From Desarmillaria ectypa (taxonomy: Eukaryota > Basidiomycota > Agaricomycetes > Agaricales > Physalacriaceae): a stretch of DNA of 64,000 nt. The notes beneath the pieces are model-generated. The model was not told the DNA's origin. It did not search any database and was given only the letters and a program-made list of their open reading frames with translations. Where the stretch lies: positions 3,658,001 to 3,722,000 of the forward strand of contig JAUDYN010000002.1 of assembly GCA_030407005.1 (NCBI GenBank), written 5' to 3'. This document shows, piece by piece, positions 25,476 through 38,661 of the stretch; position 1 is the stretch's first letter, and every line of letters begins with the position of its first letter. The position numbers were made by a program, and so were the translations under genes.

Positions 25476-26156
25476 TGGCAATACCCGAAGTTGGACTCTT
25501 CGAGTAGATGCCAGAAATTCCAGATGGCAAGAGGAGATGGGGACGATAAAATGCCTCAGGTCCGGGAAGATGCAGGTATATTTTCACGGTTCTGTAGAGA
25601 TTCGTCCGAGACCGATTTTTTCACGATCGACATCTATTGTCTTGGAGCCTGCATTCTAGATCAGTTGCATTAATTCCTGGTGTCCTTTGTGTAGCGTTAT
25701 CCCAAGGAATGTATTACACCCACCTATGCCTTGTGCTTCATAAGTCAATCGCTGTTCTGTAGAACTGCATAGGATCTTATCTCCTTCGAGTTGGAGACAG
25801 AAAGATTCGCATAATCTCCTGTTGCTCTGTCTTGTGATTTTCGCTTTCAGATCGATCACTCACAGATCGTCAAGCAATTGCCAACTACCTCTTCCCAAAT
25901 TCGGGTCTCAATCACACTGCATCTTTTAGAGTGTCAACAAAAGAGCATCCTCAGAGGTTTCTCAGTACAATTCAAGAGATTGAAGAGTTAATTTAGATGG
26001 ATGGTGTCTGCTCAGTGGATGAGGCGCAATCGGAGATTGGTGTTATGAAAAGTTTCTTATTCATTGTGTTTTAGGATCGAAAAATTGTCAAAAATACCTT
26101 ACACCAGAATCTTTTACTGTTTTTCATCCATGGAAATACACCATCTTTTGTAGTGC

Positions 26157-26530
26157 TTCGTATCCCCTAGTTCAAAAGTAAGGAGTATCAACGAAGCATG
26201 GTCCTTTATTATTTTTCACGGCTGCACCTACTGCTGCAATTTACTACGCCGCTTTGTAGTCTGCTCAGGCTATACAATGTTTTTTTCTTTGAAGTGCAAG
26301 TAAAGAATATTGATGCCATAGTAGTGCGGATCCACTCTCACGATCTGAAGTTCTGACTCTTCAAAACAATATCCACTACAAACTGCGACCCCATCAACTG
26401 GCAATGGAAATCCGGTACCAACAATCAAAAACGCCATGAGGCGATTCACGCCGAAACAGCGGAGAAACCTATGCTCTGGGCAGATATACTGATGCATCAT
26501 TACAGCGTTACAGAGATTTGTCCCGGAGAT
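26157..26530 (+). repeat. direct duplication, copy B
   Basis: Diverged second copy of 25142-25475. Matching blocks in the same order include TATCCCCTAGT..ACGAAGCA at about 26160-26200, TTTGTAGTCTG at about 26252 and CAACAATCAAA at about 26419. A minus-strand open frame at 26270-26536 (88 codons, six Cys) covers this copy but is not conserved in copy A, so I do not call it a gene. Confidence 0.6.
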
Positions 26531-28576
26531 ACACAAGGTTCGAGTTGATATGAGAAATGTGCCCCTAAGCAGGAGCCTGGGGCGAACTGGTTCCTCTCGG
26601 TTCCCGAATTTGCTAAAACTGACAAAGAAGCCTCGAGGCCTCAGTGCGAGCTCCCGTCGCTGGACTGGCCGGAGCTAATCAAGGAGAGAGTTGCTAGGGC
26701 GGTTCAAGTTGAAAGCTCCACTGAGCTGAGGTCGTGATTTAGCGATGGAGCAAGACTGGGGACTGAAAGCTGCAGGAATAAGGGAAATAATTCCTTTTCA
26801 ACACAGAGCATGTCGAGTGTGCAGGGACGGCGTTAAAGACGAGTTCTATGGCTTACGGAAATAATGGCAATTAGAAACCTGGGGCGAGAGGTAGGTCTCC
26901 ATGCTGGTTTTTGGACGGGGTTGAAGTGGTGTGAGCGTTGGTGGCCGTATCGTTGTCATCTTGGTGCCGTTCAGCGTGTCCTTGAACCTAGAGTTGATGC
27001 CCATGAGGGCACCTCCGTCGTTGTCGTACGTCAGGTGCCCGATCTCCATCTTACACTCTCCCCGTTCCCCCATCATCCTGCAGCCTCCCCCATTCCTTTC
27101 CCTCCTCCTCTGCTCATGTGTGGCGACTGTGTCAATGAAGAATACACTTCTGACATGTTGCCCCTCCTCCGGGATAAATATCCTGACATAGCTAGCTACC
27201 TTGGGGACGGAGTCGACACTGGCACTGGAATTGTGGGATATGTCACTAAGCTACCGTAATCGTGATATGGATTGTTAGGTCTGTATATTATTTATAATTT
27301 ATCTTGTTTAGCACTTGAAATATCGTCGTCAAACCTCTTAAGCTAGTTCTGAGAAGACTCACCTTACGGAGCCTACATGCTTGACCCCATCACGATAAAC
27401 AGAAATTTCGGGACAATCAAAAACTGATGATAATGCACGAATAACAAACAACATTTGTTGGGGCATCTTGAACACAGCAAAATTCGTCGGTTTACCGGTT
27501 GCCCCGAAGCATTTTGTTCTGGTCAAATCACACACGCGCTCTCTCTATAGATATTATACAATGCTTCTCCCTTTCATTTTGACCGGTGCGAACTGCTCCG
27601 AACTGCGAATGCTACCTCTACTGAGGTACCGACCAGAATAGCCCCTCGAGTCTACAGGTCCCGGCACATAGCATAGGAACTACTCATTTGGATGGATAAT
27701 TCTCAGACAGCGTCCTCTCATTGCTGTCTTCAACTTGTTCGAATTCTCGACAAGATAGAAGAAAAGTCACGCATAGACTCAACAGTCGATCAAGCTCATG
27801 CTACACAACACTAATTCATGACCATCTGTACAACGACCACCTTGCGACACTTCAAGTTCTTCCTGGGACGTCCCCCACATTGATGGTTGATTCATTTCAT
27901 TCCGTCGCAAGGCTACTGCGCTACGACTCCCCCTCGCTGTGTTGCTGAACTCCGGTTACGTAGCCTCCTTCTCAGGGACACAAAGATCTTCTCTCCCTTC
28001 AAGAAACTCTGGATCGCGGATCGAGACTCGATCGACATGAGCGCCAGGATTTTCTCCCTGAGCTGGTTAGAATGTCTTCGGTTTGTTGTCATTTTACCTG
28101 GGCATGCGAGAGTCGGACTGTTTGATTTACAAGTCGCGCCGGTCGCGGACATTTGAAAACGGTCAACGTTCAGCTGTGTGATGGACATGATTTACGGTTG
28201 CAACAAGCCGGAGTAAAAGGCGTCGACTATGGGAAAAATCTAGAATCTTATCGATTGTTGTGATAGAGACTAGGAACGACAATTCTTTGCATGAGGCAGA
28301 TCTTTCCACAATAAACGCAAGAGAATTGAAAGGCCATCATGTATGAATCGATTTTTATTAAGGCAATGCAGGTGCTGTACATGTATGTACAGGACGAGCA
28401 CGGAGTAGATATGAATCAAGTAGATCATTCGAAAGGGTTACATTGAGAGACAAAAGCGTCATCAGAATCAGAAGTTTGTGACCGTTTTCAGTATAAGACC
28501 TTGTCTTCACTCCACGCTCTCGCTTTGATCTGCTCGGTCTCTGCCAACCAGTGCTGGCTGTTCCTTCGTAACCACC

Positions 28577-31212
28577 ATGTCTTCGCCCACCAATCCGCCT
28601 GTACCAGCGGATCCTCCAGCGTCTACCGTAAATTCAGGCGGGGTACGGCGACACCATACGATTACGGCTGCTTCTCGTTCCACTCGCAGCGCCGCCAGGG
28701 AAACGATTTCGGAAGAATCGCAGAACCCGGAACTCTGGAATGAGGACGAATATGTTGGCGAAGAATGGGTTGGCGGTGTGGGCGCTGTTGGGGAAAAGAG
28801 CTCGTTGCATCGACAAAGCTCGTTGCCTACTCGATATCACCGAGGTATGTATCAGCACCTATCATCTAGGGATCTGTCTGACGATAAATTGCAGCTTTCC
28901 AAAGTTCTAGTGCCAAGTCAGGTACTTTGACGCCGAAGACATTGAACAGTCTCACTGCCATTGCTGGTCACGAAGGCGACGAGGAAGAATGGGAACGGGA
29001 AATCGGTGGTTATTCTGCTCACGAAGAGGACGTACGTTTATTTTCTACCCTGTGTCTGGACTGTGTCTCACTGCCAGCGCAGCTGGCTCCTGGTGATGTT
29101 TCGCAGACGGTAGATGGGTATGGCAGCAGCAACACGAGCGTCCCATCACCTCCTCTTGCCGCTTCTAGTGTCCGTCGACATGTTTCTCTCACGTATGGTG
29201 CCCAGGGCGCGGGCGGCACCCGCCCAAAAATGGCTTCATCCACTCTCAAACGCTCCGGTACGCTGCAAACACCGACACCCGCTCATCCTCCCCCTTCGCA
29301 AGATAATATCGTTGCTGCTGCTGAAGAAGAGGAGTATTCTTACTCGGAGGACGCAACTGGTTACGAAGAGGAATATTATGGCAAGCAGTATGGTGGTCCC
29401 ACGAGTCCTGTTGGTCGTTCTTCTCCTTGGTCCTCGAACAACGAATGGAGAGCCTCTGGTGGATCTGGATTGTCTACCAATAGCAGCGGCAGTCTGAACA
29501 ACAACTTGCCTATCGATGATGTCCAGCGCGCTCTGTCGGCTTTGGATATTTCTAGCAATGGAGGCAACAGTCAAAACATGTACGGCGGTAACTATCAACC
29601 TGGAGGACAAAGCAACCATCCCCCGCGGTTCAATCCTACTCATCCACAGCCAAATCAATCGCTTAGTGGTCGCAACAGCTCGAACAGTAACAATGGTAAT
29701 GGCCGGAAATTACAGCTCATGACCGATAATGATGGCAGAAAGACGCCGCTTTCTCAATCTACCACCGGGAGCGGTTTCCAACAGTATCAGCAGCAGGGAC
29801 AGCAGTCTCAATCCGCTAGCGCCGCGAACTGGGAACAAAAGGATCGGGGTCTCACGGGACGCTCGTCTAACCCCAATCTGCAATACGGTTACCAGCAAGG
29901 CCACGGCAAATCCGCGAGCAGCTCTAGTAGCAGCGGCACCGGCATTCCTAGCGTACCTGCGATCCCAGCACAGTATCTTCAGCAGCAGCAGCGACCAGGA
30001 TTGGGCGTAGCCACGAACTTCTCACAGAGTCAAAGCAGTGGAAGTGGACAGACTCCCACCCAAGGTCCATTTGCTAACACGCCTGTTGATGTCCCCTCGT
30101 TGATTGCGACAAAAGGATATAATCCGACTAACTTTGAGACTAGGCCCCAATTTGTGATTTCCCCTTCTTGATGCACCTTACTCTTGTGACTGATTGTTTT
30201 TAGGCACGGTTTTTCGTTATCAAATCGTACACCGAGGATGACGTTCACAAATCTCTGAAATACGAGATTTGGAGCTCGACGGATCCGGGGAACAAGCGGC
30301 TCGACAAGGCATTCAAGGAATGTGCTGGACGTGGTCCCATTTATTTGTTCTTCAGTGTCAATGCGAGGTCAGTTTGCTCTCTATTCATCTTTCATGCATC
30401 GAACTCAATCTCCATGACAGCGGACATTTCTGCGGCATGGCTGAAATGTTGACTCCGGTAGGATATTTTGATGTAGCGTTGTCTTGTTCTCTCACTCAAG
30501 GGCATGTGACAGGTTGACTACACCCGAAGCAGCACGGTATGGGCTTCTGATAAATGGAAGGGTGTATTCAAAGTGCGCTGGATCTTCGTTCGCGATATCC
30601 CCAATTTCAATTTGCGGCATATCAAGCTAAAGTATGTTCAAGTTGTTGATAATGGATTCTGCTAAACGGGTTTTTCCCCTCTAGCAATACACAAGAGCGA
30701 AAGCCCGTTACCAACTCTAGGGACACTCAAGAGCTTCTACCTGATGCTGGACACGAGATGTTGAGGATATTCCACTCACACCCCGCGAGAACATCGTTGT
30801 TGCAGGACTTTGCTTTCTACGAGGTGAGATCTCCGTTCTCAACTTTGATGATCAAAGCTGATTTTTGGCGTCGTCACAGCTTCAGGCGATGCAGAAGATG
30901 CAAGCTCAGTCCGGACCTTCTTCTCCTAGTATCGGCAGCTCAAGCGGAGGGATGCATTCACCGCCTCTACAAAGCGTATCCCCGGTTCCTCAGCCCCAGC
31001 AAGCTCAACAGCAAAATATGTTCGCAGGGAACCCCAATGCTATGGCGTATCAAATCACTCAGATGACTCCCATGATGCAGATGCAGATGATGGGAATGAA
31101 CATTGGGAATCAGTATGGCATGCCGCAAGTGATGCACCAGAGTGTGATGAGGAACCCCTCTCCCGGTCCTCAAGGTCAAGGTCAAGGATTCATAGGAATG
31201 CCTGGTTTCTGA
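28577..31212 (+). CDS. YTH-domain m6A RNA-binding protein
   Basis: Binds N6-methyladenosine in mRNA and is expected to steer mRNA fate in the cytoplasm; closest to the YTHDF/Pho92 branch. The N-terminal 480 or so residues are disordered, rich in Ser, Asn, Gln and Gly (for example [14 protein letters not shown]), typical of this group. The YTH domain begins where an intron joins FETRPQF to [17 protein letters not shown]; it then reads [59 protein letters not shown] and ILNLRHIKL-like text ([20 protein letters not shown]). The three cage tryptophans (in EIW, TVWAS and DKW) are present. A Gln/Met-rich tail ([19 protein letters not shown]) ends at 31212. Introns are at about 28843-28895 and 29029-29082, then several within the domain. 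Start ATG 28577 is preceded by ACC. Confidence 0.88.
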
Positions 31213-31847
31213 TGAGATGGGGATGGGATAAGATCACTGCCGATATCGTCGCGGGTGATAGTGTGTATAGAAACTGATGATGTCGGTGCCTTCCCATCCT
31301 CTCCATATCTCTCTGATATCTCTCCTGGTTTCTTAACTTCTCTTTTTTGTATGATTGCTAGCTCTCTCAATCCGTAATCTATGGTTGTACGTACATTTCT
31401 TTTGTTTTCAAGGTCTGTCCAAACTATATCTGCCAAAAGCCTCGCCGGCGTTTCCTCATGTCATTACGATCTATCTCTTTTCTGTTTCAAATTTGCACGC
31501 TGTTTTACATACTCACGGACTAGTGCATGGGACGGTGAATGGACGATGGATCTTCCGCTTGTTCGCTATCTTGCAATGTACTTGCTCTACAATACGTATC
31601 GTATACATTTATGTGTGTTTTTACTGCATAATTAACTCTGATTATTTTGTGTCTGGCTATCGACGTACTGAAATTCGTGGGTAGGCCTGGGAAAAGATAA
31701 AAATGGAGAAGATTGAGCGTGGATGAATATACAATGGTCGTCTATTTGCAGACCAACCCGCAAGCTTCGGTCCGGTTTCAGCCAGGACTTCATATTTGGT
31801 ATTGGCCTCCCAAGCAAATACCGTGCCCTTCTCGTTTCGTCCACTAC
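31213..31847. other. intergenic region
   Basis: Tandemly oriented genes lie either side. No conserved frame is recognised. The reading frame of the following gene is open back to about 31713, so part of 31734-31847 may be coding if an upstream ATG at 31734 is used. Confidence 0.35.
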
Positions 31848-33761
31848 ATGCAGCGGAATGCATATACCTTTGCGCAGAAGACGCTCCCTGTATCGCGGGA
31901 AGAGTTTTCTCATGCTTTTATGCAATGTATGCCACCGTCAGGGTGGTGTAGGACCGTAGGTAACGGTGCTAAGTGTACTTTTTGATACTGTACTGACTTT
32001 CATTTACCAGCTGTCGCCAACTCTGGTGGCCCGGATTCAACAGCTCTAGTGTTCATGCTTAAGCGATACGTTGACGATCTCGTGAGACAAAATGAAGGAA
32101 AGGCAGGGACTGTGTATCCTATGCGCGTCGTCTCGATAACTGTCGACCACGGTCTGCAAGAAAGTTCCGCGAGCATGGCGGAGCTTTGCGCTCAGCGTGC
32201 AGTGGCCATGGGTGTCGGGCATTATGGAATGTCGATTCCTTGGAACCTGGACAAGTATCCTGACCTGCCGAAGACTGGTGTTGAGGGTGTTGCTAGATTG
32301 GCGCGGTATGAGCTGCTGCATAGAGGAATGGAGCAGTCGGGGTCGGATATCATTGCTTTTGGGCACCATATGGACGACCAGGTCGAGACATCTTTGATGC
32401 GTCTTGCAAGAGGGTCAAAAGCATACGGTGCCGCTGGGATGAAGTCTTTTCGGAGATGGGGCATGGGTGTGAGCGAGAAATTGGGACACATAGGCTGGAC
32501 GGGCCTCGCTGGGATGCACAAGTGGATTGTGCGGCCTCTACTTGATATACCGAAGGTATCTCCGTCCTAAGATCAGCCGGCCGGTAAATATTAATCGCTT
32601 TGTCAAGGATAGATTATTGGCCACTTGCGAATCCAATCAACTTGAATACGTGATCGACCCGACGAATTTCCAGCCATCATTGACCTTGCGCAACGCCATT
32701 CGCGGATTCTTGGCTTCTGGGGAAACGGACGTGAAGGTATGATGATTTCTACTAGCCTCGTTATGCATGTCGTTTTACCTTTCATTATTAGGTATATGCC
32801 AAGGGAACAAATCTTCCCGATGATCATGTGGCTGAAATGGAAAAAATTGGCGAAGAGCTTTCAAAAACGGCTATGATCAACGTCACCTCTATAAGTCCCG
32901 AGCAGTTGCGCGGGTCCGTAAAATCCCTAGGAATCATGGTTCGTAACATGGACCTTGAAGGTCGGTGTTATATCTGAAGAATGTCGATTATACTCTGACT
33001 TCTTCCATGCAGTGGAAGCTTTGCTCAGTGAAATGAAACAACCCTCACCTATCGGCACGTTTGCGATCACCGAGCACAACTATCAACGTATCCAGCCTAG
33101 GTTACGGCTCTATGTCGTTTTGCGTATTTTGCGGTATGTATCTCCTCATCCTTGGGGATCCCTACGTTCCACAAATATGCGACGAACGCGGAGTCTGGAT
33201 CTCATTCTGAGCAAGCTAAATTCGGACCCGTATGTCACACACAACTTCGTTGCTGGTTCAGGCGTCAAGTGGTCTTCAGTTATCTTTGACCGAGAAGGCG
33301 TCAAAGCACTTCCCAAGATGTCGAAACGAGAACCAGGACAACTCGTTGGATGGATAGCTTCCCGACAGCCTCCGACGCAGAAACAGCTGGATTTTATCGA
33401 ACCAAACCCTCTATATTATGATGTCACGGCCTCGTTGCGGAACACGTTTAGCTCTGGGAAACCTTCGTGGACCCTCTTGTATGACTGTCGGTTTGCCATC
33501 CGCTTTGATATCACCGCCATGCCATCCTCGATAGTCGAGCTGCTCAGATACCCAGATACCCAGATAGTGGTTATTCCCACAAATCTGTTTTACCCCCAAG
33601 TAGTGTTCAAGAGGGCGGATGCAGATGACGATATTCTTCATAGCTTGGTAACGCTTGACGAAAGGACTAAGCTTCCTGGACACGAGCATTTCGTGCCACC
33701 TACGTCCGCTATAGTGTCGTCATGGATTTCAATACAATGGATACGACCTTTCACCGGATAA
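31848..33761 (+). CDS. TilS/MesJ-like tRNA(Ile)-lysidine synthetase
   Basis: N-type PP-loop ATPase that in bacteria attaches lysine to C34 of tRNA-Ile(CAU). In fungi it is expected to modify the mitochondrial tRNA. After an intron at about 31957-32010 the PP-loop VAVANSGGPDSTALVFML forms, followed by RVVSITVDHGLQESSASMAE, GVARLARYELLHRGM and IIAFGHHMDDQVETSLMRLARG, all diagnostic of TilS, then KWIVRPLLDIPK, CESNQLEYVIDPTNFQPS and LTLRNAIRGFL. The C-terminal 300 residues are weakly conserved, as usual in fungi. Start is uncertain: ATG 31848 gives a short lead (MQRNAYTFAQKTLPVSREEF), while ATG 31734 would add 38 residues. Stop 33759-33761. Localisation is inferred; I see no definite targeting peptide. 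Confidence 0.82.
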
Positions 33762-34068
33762 CATGGGGCGTCTACATTGCATAAATTATCAGTCAGTGAA
33801 TCTATACTCGAATAAATGATTGGTGTTTGATCTGGTTATAAGTGGCCGCAAGTGCCAAGTTATATCTAGATAGCGCAACCGCTGTAGTGTTAATAGCAGT
33901 ATGATTGCCTGCGGATACTCTCAGGTCCGACCCTATTCAGTGTCGCTCACAGAACCTCACGTATGATGAGTAAAATAGAATGCATCATAATAATAAAGGT
34001 ACAATATGTATGGTATGGTATAGTGGCATATATGTGGCGTATGGCATTGATTCATTTATGGCGTTTCG
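33762..34068. other. 3' intergenic region between convergent genes
   Basis: About 300 bp between two stop codons. It is AT-rich with ATGGTAT/GGCATA-type short repeats near 34010-34040. No gene seen. Confidence 0.4.
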
Positions 34069-35359
34069 TTACTTCTTCAAAAATTTCTCTATGACATCCA
34101 CCCAGACCTGTACATCAAAGTACTCATACCAATAGTGCCCGAAGTCGTAAGAGGGGACCTGGCCGGGCTTAGAGCCTACCGAGAGCATTGTTGCCCACGG
34201 TATCATGTGAGTTATGTCCTGTGAAGATAGACTGTCAGCGGAGCGAAAAACTTGGCGCAAAAATTGCCATTTTACCTTTCCGAATGAAAACGGTATAATT
34301 TGGTCAAGACGTCCATGAACCACCAAAATCCGAGTATTGCGAGGCATATCGACGAGCTGATGCTCGAAATCGAACGATTTTAACTTTCATGCGGTTAATT
34401 TCTGTATACTGTTGAAATGTCATAGAAACGCACTGCAACACCTTGCTGCGCTGAGGCCAGTGAGTTCAGCATGGTTTTACAAACATAATTATCTCGTAAC
34501 TTACCTATGGATTCTGGTGGTCTAGCCCTGAAATGCGCGTAAAATTAGCCCGGAATTTAAAGGTGATGGGATGAAAATACACCTACCCGCCAGATATAGT
34601 CCTCTTGAGAATAACCGCGAAACGCGACGGATTTTCTTGAAGCCACACGGGGTCCAACGTCGCCTGAATCATCCTTTTGGCTATCTCGAGTTTCTCCGCC
34701 GGCGTGCGTGTCATGTTACACGGCGGCTTAGAATACTGGAGGCCAAGACGGTGGTCATGGAGAACTACCGATCGAGTTCCAGCCAGGAACAGATGCGTAC
34801 ATCGGAAATGAATCGGTGTAGGCTGGCTCGGGTGAAAGGGTAACAAAAGAAGTTGCTGAGCAATGACACCTGAAAGCGCCATCAGTTCGACAAAGGGTTG
34901 AGAGCGTAGCACAGCAACCGACCGCCCATGGAGAATCCACAGATTGACACGTCTTTCCATCGTAAGGATTCGATGAGGAACAGAAGGTCGCGACTGAGGA
35001 CTTCGATTGTGATCTCGTCGTCGTCCCGGTAGGATGAGTTGCCCATTCCCCTAGATTGGCGGGTGCAAAATGCGTCAAACGTGCTCAGAAACATGTGGAA
35101 CTGGCATCATACCGATGATCATAAACTAGCACTGGCATGCCGTGATCAGTCCAAAATCCCAAATTAAGTTCATCTCAATCAACGAACCTGGACGTTTTTC
35201 AGCGAGACGAGTACTCAGCCTCTCCCAGTCGGTCCTTATGGAGCCCATCCCACACACCAGCACTAAGGGCCTGTGGTGTCCGAGATGGTGTGAGCCCAGC
35301 ACCTCAAAGGCGAGTACGGCACCGTCTGGGAGGAGAACTGTGGAATACGAGGCAGCCAT
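34069..35359 (-). CDS. alpha/beta hydrolase-fold protein
   Basis: Serine hydrolase of the alpha/beta fold, substrate unknown (esterase or lipase-like). Start MAASYSTVLLPDGAVLAFEV at 35359; the oxyanion-hole region is LVLVCGMGSIRTDWERLS, then YDHRGMGNSSYR, the nucleophile elbow ICGFSMGGVIAQQL (Ser in GFSMGG), the acid in LVVHGRLDQIIPF and the catalytic His in YDFGHYWYEYF. The C-terminus is VWVDVIEKFLKK with the stop at 34069. About five introns, one of which separates the GRLD strand from the HMIPWA segment. A complete triad can be traced, so it is probably active. Confidence 0.8.
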
Positions 35360-35679
35360 GGAGAAGAAACTGATGAATGAATTGCATCTCGCTCAACCTG
35401 AAAGCCTTTAAGGAAACCGATGAGAGACATTGTTCCTACCGAAACCCGACGGTGTACAAGCAAAAACACGCCCCTAATTTTCTTACAGCATCCGATTGTA
35501 GCCGCGATGTTTGAATTGCAGCCGCTCCAGGTGAGAGCATGTGCTACGAAGGCTCCGCTTTGCACCAACGCATTTCTAGATGACCGGACAAGCGATACGT
35601 GGTCCGTGGAGGTCCGTGTGCACATGAATATGAATCAAAATAAACGGATTTTTTTGATTCGCTGCTACGGGAAAAAAAT
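35360..35679. other. intergenic region
   Basis: About 320 bp between the hydrolase start and the Srp40 stop; probably hydrolase promoter. A minus-strand frame at 35263-35625 overlaps the hydrolase gene start and reads through its first exon in another frame, so I do not call it. Confidence 0.35.
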
Positions 35680-37533
35680 CTAGGTAAATTTGTAGCTGTG
35701 GCTTTGCATCTAAATTTGTTTTATTAGTGTGAAGAGCGCGACACATGCCAGTGGCCAGAGGGTAAACGAACCGTTATCTCTCCTCCTCGGTAACTCCCCC
35801 TCTTCTTCTTGTTCTTTTCCTTCCGGAAGCCAGCTCCGCGAGTGACGATAAGATCAGCGTGAGCTTTCGCTCCATAGTCGTTTTGAGGCGCAGCCTAGTA
35901 AAAGGGCGGGAATCAATGCCATCGCCGCATTCAATTTAGGCCGTGATGTCACCTTATTCTCATACCGGTTGTCCATTATTAAATGTGCAGGTACCTTATC
36001 CATCTTTATTCTTTGAAACGGAGTGTTCGTTTTCCGCCCACCACGCTTGCTGTTGCTATCTCTATCTTGAGTCGTGACCTGCAGGGACTCTGTGTCTACT
36101 GTCGCGGTTACAATTGCCGTGCCACTCTCGGACGTGCGGCGCTTTTTGGTGATCTTGGCTTCGGAAGGAACTGGCGGCGACGCCTCTTCTTTGCGATGCA
36201 GAGTTTTCGTTCCCGAGTCCGAGTCTGAATCCGAATCAGACTCTGAGTCTGACGAGCCCGAAGATGATGAACTGGACGATGAAGACTCGGAGGAGGACGA
36301 ATCTTTTGTCTTGGGTTTCTTGGACTTTACCTCAGCAGCTTTGGTAGACTCGGGAGATTTCTTTGCCGCGGAAGTGGGCAGTTTCTTAGCGATGTCCTTG
36401 ATCTTCACGTGCTCTTCATCTGAGCTGCTATCTGTTGCTACTTCCGTCATCATATTTACTTGATTTTGACCACCGGACTTACCATCGCTGGAGGAATCAC
36501 TCCCGGACGACAGCGTCTTACTTGTATCTCTTTTCGCGGGGTCATTTGATTCTTTGTCCTTCACATCTGTTGAATCTGTGTCAGTTTATAGGAACGGTGA
36601 CGGGTGCTTTTGGGTACGGGTGCAGTAACTCATTAGGGACCAGGGAAGGAGTACTAACCTGGCTCCGAACTTGACGAAGGGTCGTCTATATGGGGATTTC
36701 TATGAATATTCCGGGCCGAGATATGGTATCGAAATTACCATCAGAGTCAGAGCTGGAGCTTGAGGACGAAGAGTGAGTCTTAGATTTGGAAGCGGCAGGC
36801 TTGGGAGCCTTTGTATCGGATGCTGGTTTAATAACAGGGGTATCAGAATTAGAATCGGATGATTCGGAGTCGGAAGACGACGACGAAGGAGCGGCCTTCG
36901 CCTTGACGTCTTTTGCAAGCTCTGGTACTTTGGGCTTTGAGGTTGAAATCTTCGGCGCCAGCTTTTTCTTAGTCGCTTTAGAACTTGAATCAGAAGAGGC
37001 TGTACAACAGCTGAATTCAGCCCTTCTTGGAGAACGTTAAAAAACGGGAAACACACAGTCCGAAGCTGTTATGCAATCAGCTATGTCAATACCACAACCA
37101 GCACATGGTCGGATAGACGTACAGTCAGAGGAATCGGAGTCCACTTCCGAAGACGCTATAGTTGACAAATCAGTGCTGCGTCAAATATGATGGAGTGACA
37201 TACAGTCAGGATCTGAGCTGGAGTCTGAGTCGGAACTGTTATTACAATCTCATGAGAAATATTCGCTTCCATAAAGGCAAATACACGCACGAATCCCCGC
37301 TGGTTGCCTTTTTGTATCGCTCGACTATCACGTCCAGGCTGGGGCCAGCTACCGTAACCTCGTCCTTGAGAACAACGACATCCTTCACGGAATTTTTCAA
37401 AACAGATGCTGCTTTAGTATGTTTATTCTTGACCAAAAATGCATGAATTAGGGTATACGTCACTAGAGAGCATAAATCAGTGAGAAAGGCTTAATGAATA
37501 ACCGGGGCACCCACTAGCAAGGTTCCCAGCCAT
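35680..37533 (-). CDS. SRP40: Srp40/Nopp140 nucleolar phosphoprotein
   Basis: Nucleolar chaperone of box C/D and H/ACA snoRNPs. Start MAGNLA at 37533 plus a short intron, then a LisH-like N-terminus (TYTLIHAFLVKNKHTKAASV). The middle alternates acidic Ser tracts (SSSSSDSESSDSNSD, SDSESDSDSDSDSG) with Lys/Pro/Ala-rich linkers (KAAEVKSKKPKTK), as in Nopp140. The conserved SRP40 C-terminal domain is complete: NTPFQRIKMDKVPAHLIMDN, AKAHADLIVTRGAGF-type text (GAKAHADLIVTRGAGFRKEK) and KKKRGSYRGGEIT. A last intron (acceptor next to 35710) yields the canonical end MQSHSYKFT with the stop at 35680-35682. Without it the frame would run to 35724 with an unrelated tail. Several serine-tract exons have in-phase splice sites, so alternative lengths are possible. 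Divergent from lumazine synthase. Confidence 0.87.
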
Positions 37534-37611
37534 CGGAGCTACAACCGAGGGAGACAAAAGGACAGCAAAGCTTTCAAAATTTCTGCATTACTTTTGAAAA
37601 ATAATCACAGT

Positions 37612-37617
37612 CACGTG
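37612..37617. promoter_or_regulatory. CACGTG element in a 157-bp divergent promoter
   Basis: A perfect CACGTG palindrome lies between the start codons of SRP40 (37533, minus) and lumazine synthase (37691, plus). bHLH regulators such as Cbf1 bind this hexamer in fungi. Function here is inferred from position only. Confidence 0.35.
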
Positions 37618-37690
37618 TTATTCCGGCGGCATCCCGAACAGGAAATACTTTCCAGGAAACGAAGGAAGGGTATTCTATTTGCTCCTCACC

Positions 37691-38376
<686 letters not shown>

Positions 38377-38661
38377 ATCAAATCCGACTGAAAATGGCAG
38401 GGAAGGACTTGAAAATTCGAACATTGTATAATATCGAAATGTATAGAGCGCGGCCAAGGAAAAAGCTGAAATGTAATGTTCCACCATCAAGTATATTTTG
38501 CTGTTCTGGTTACATAGTGTTGATGGAACACATGGTCACCGTGGAATGGACGCTTGTGGGCGCCAGTAATTTGTGACTCGGTCGTGACGATTGGTTCTTG
38601 AGCTTGATTGTCTACTTCCACCTGCTTGTTCTCGTCCAGCGACGAAGCACTGTATTTCGAA

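Larger units (their letters stand above)
25092..28576. other. gene-poor intergenic region
   Basis: About 3.5 kb with no complete gene. It holds a diverged direct duplication (annotated separately) and two short stretches that look coding-like in the plus strand but have no start or neighbouring exons that I can join: about 26555-26737 (LDWPELIKERVARAVQ) and about 27115-27259 (LLRDKYPDIASYLGDG). These may be remnants of a dead gene. The right end is the YTH gene promoter. Confidence 0.4.

Noticed and set aside
26270..26536. Possible hydrophobin remnant on the minus strand of repeat copy B
   Set aside because: Some Cys spacing is suggestive, but the CxxxxxCC pattern is absent and the frame is not kept in copy A.
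36074..36463. Acidic plus-strand open frames in the SRP40 region
   Set aside because: Mirror of the Ser/Asp/Glu repeats of SRP40; acidic text arises because TCN/GAN codons are complementary.
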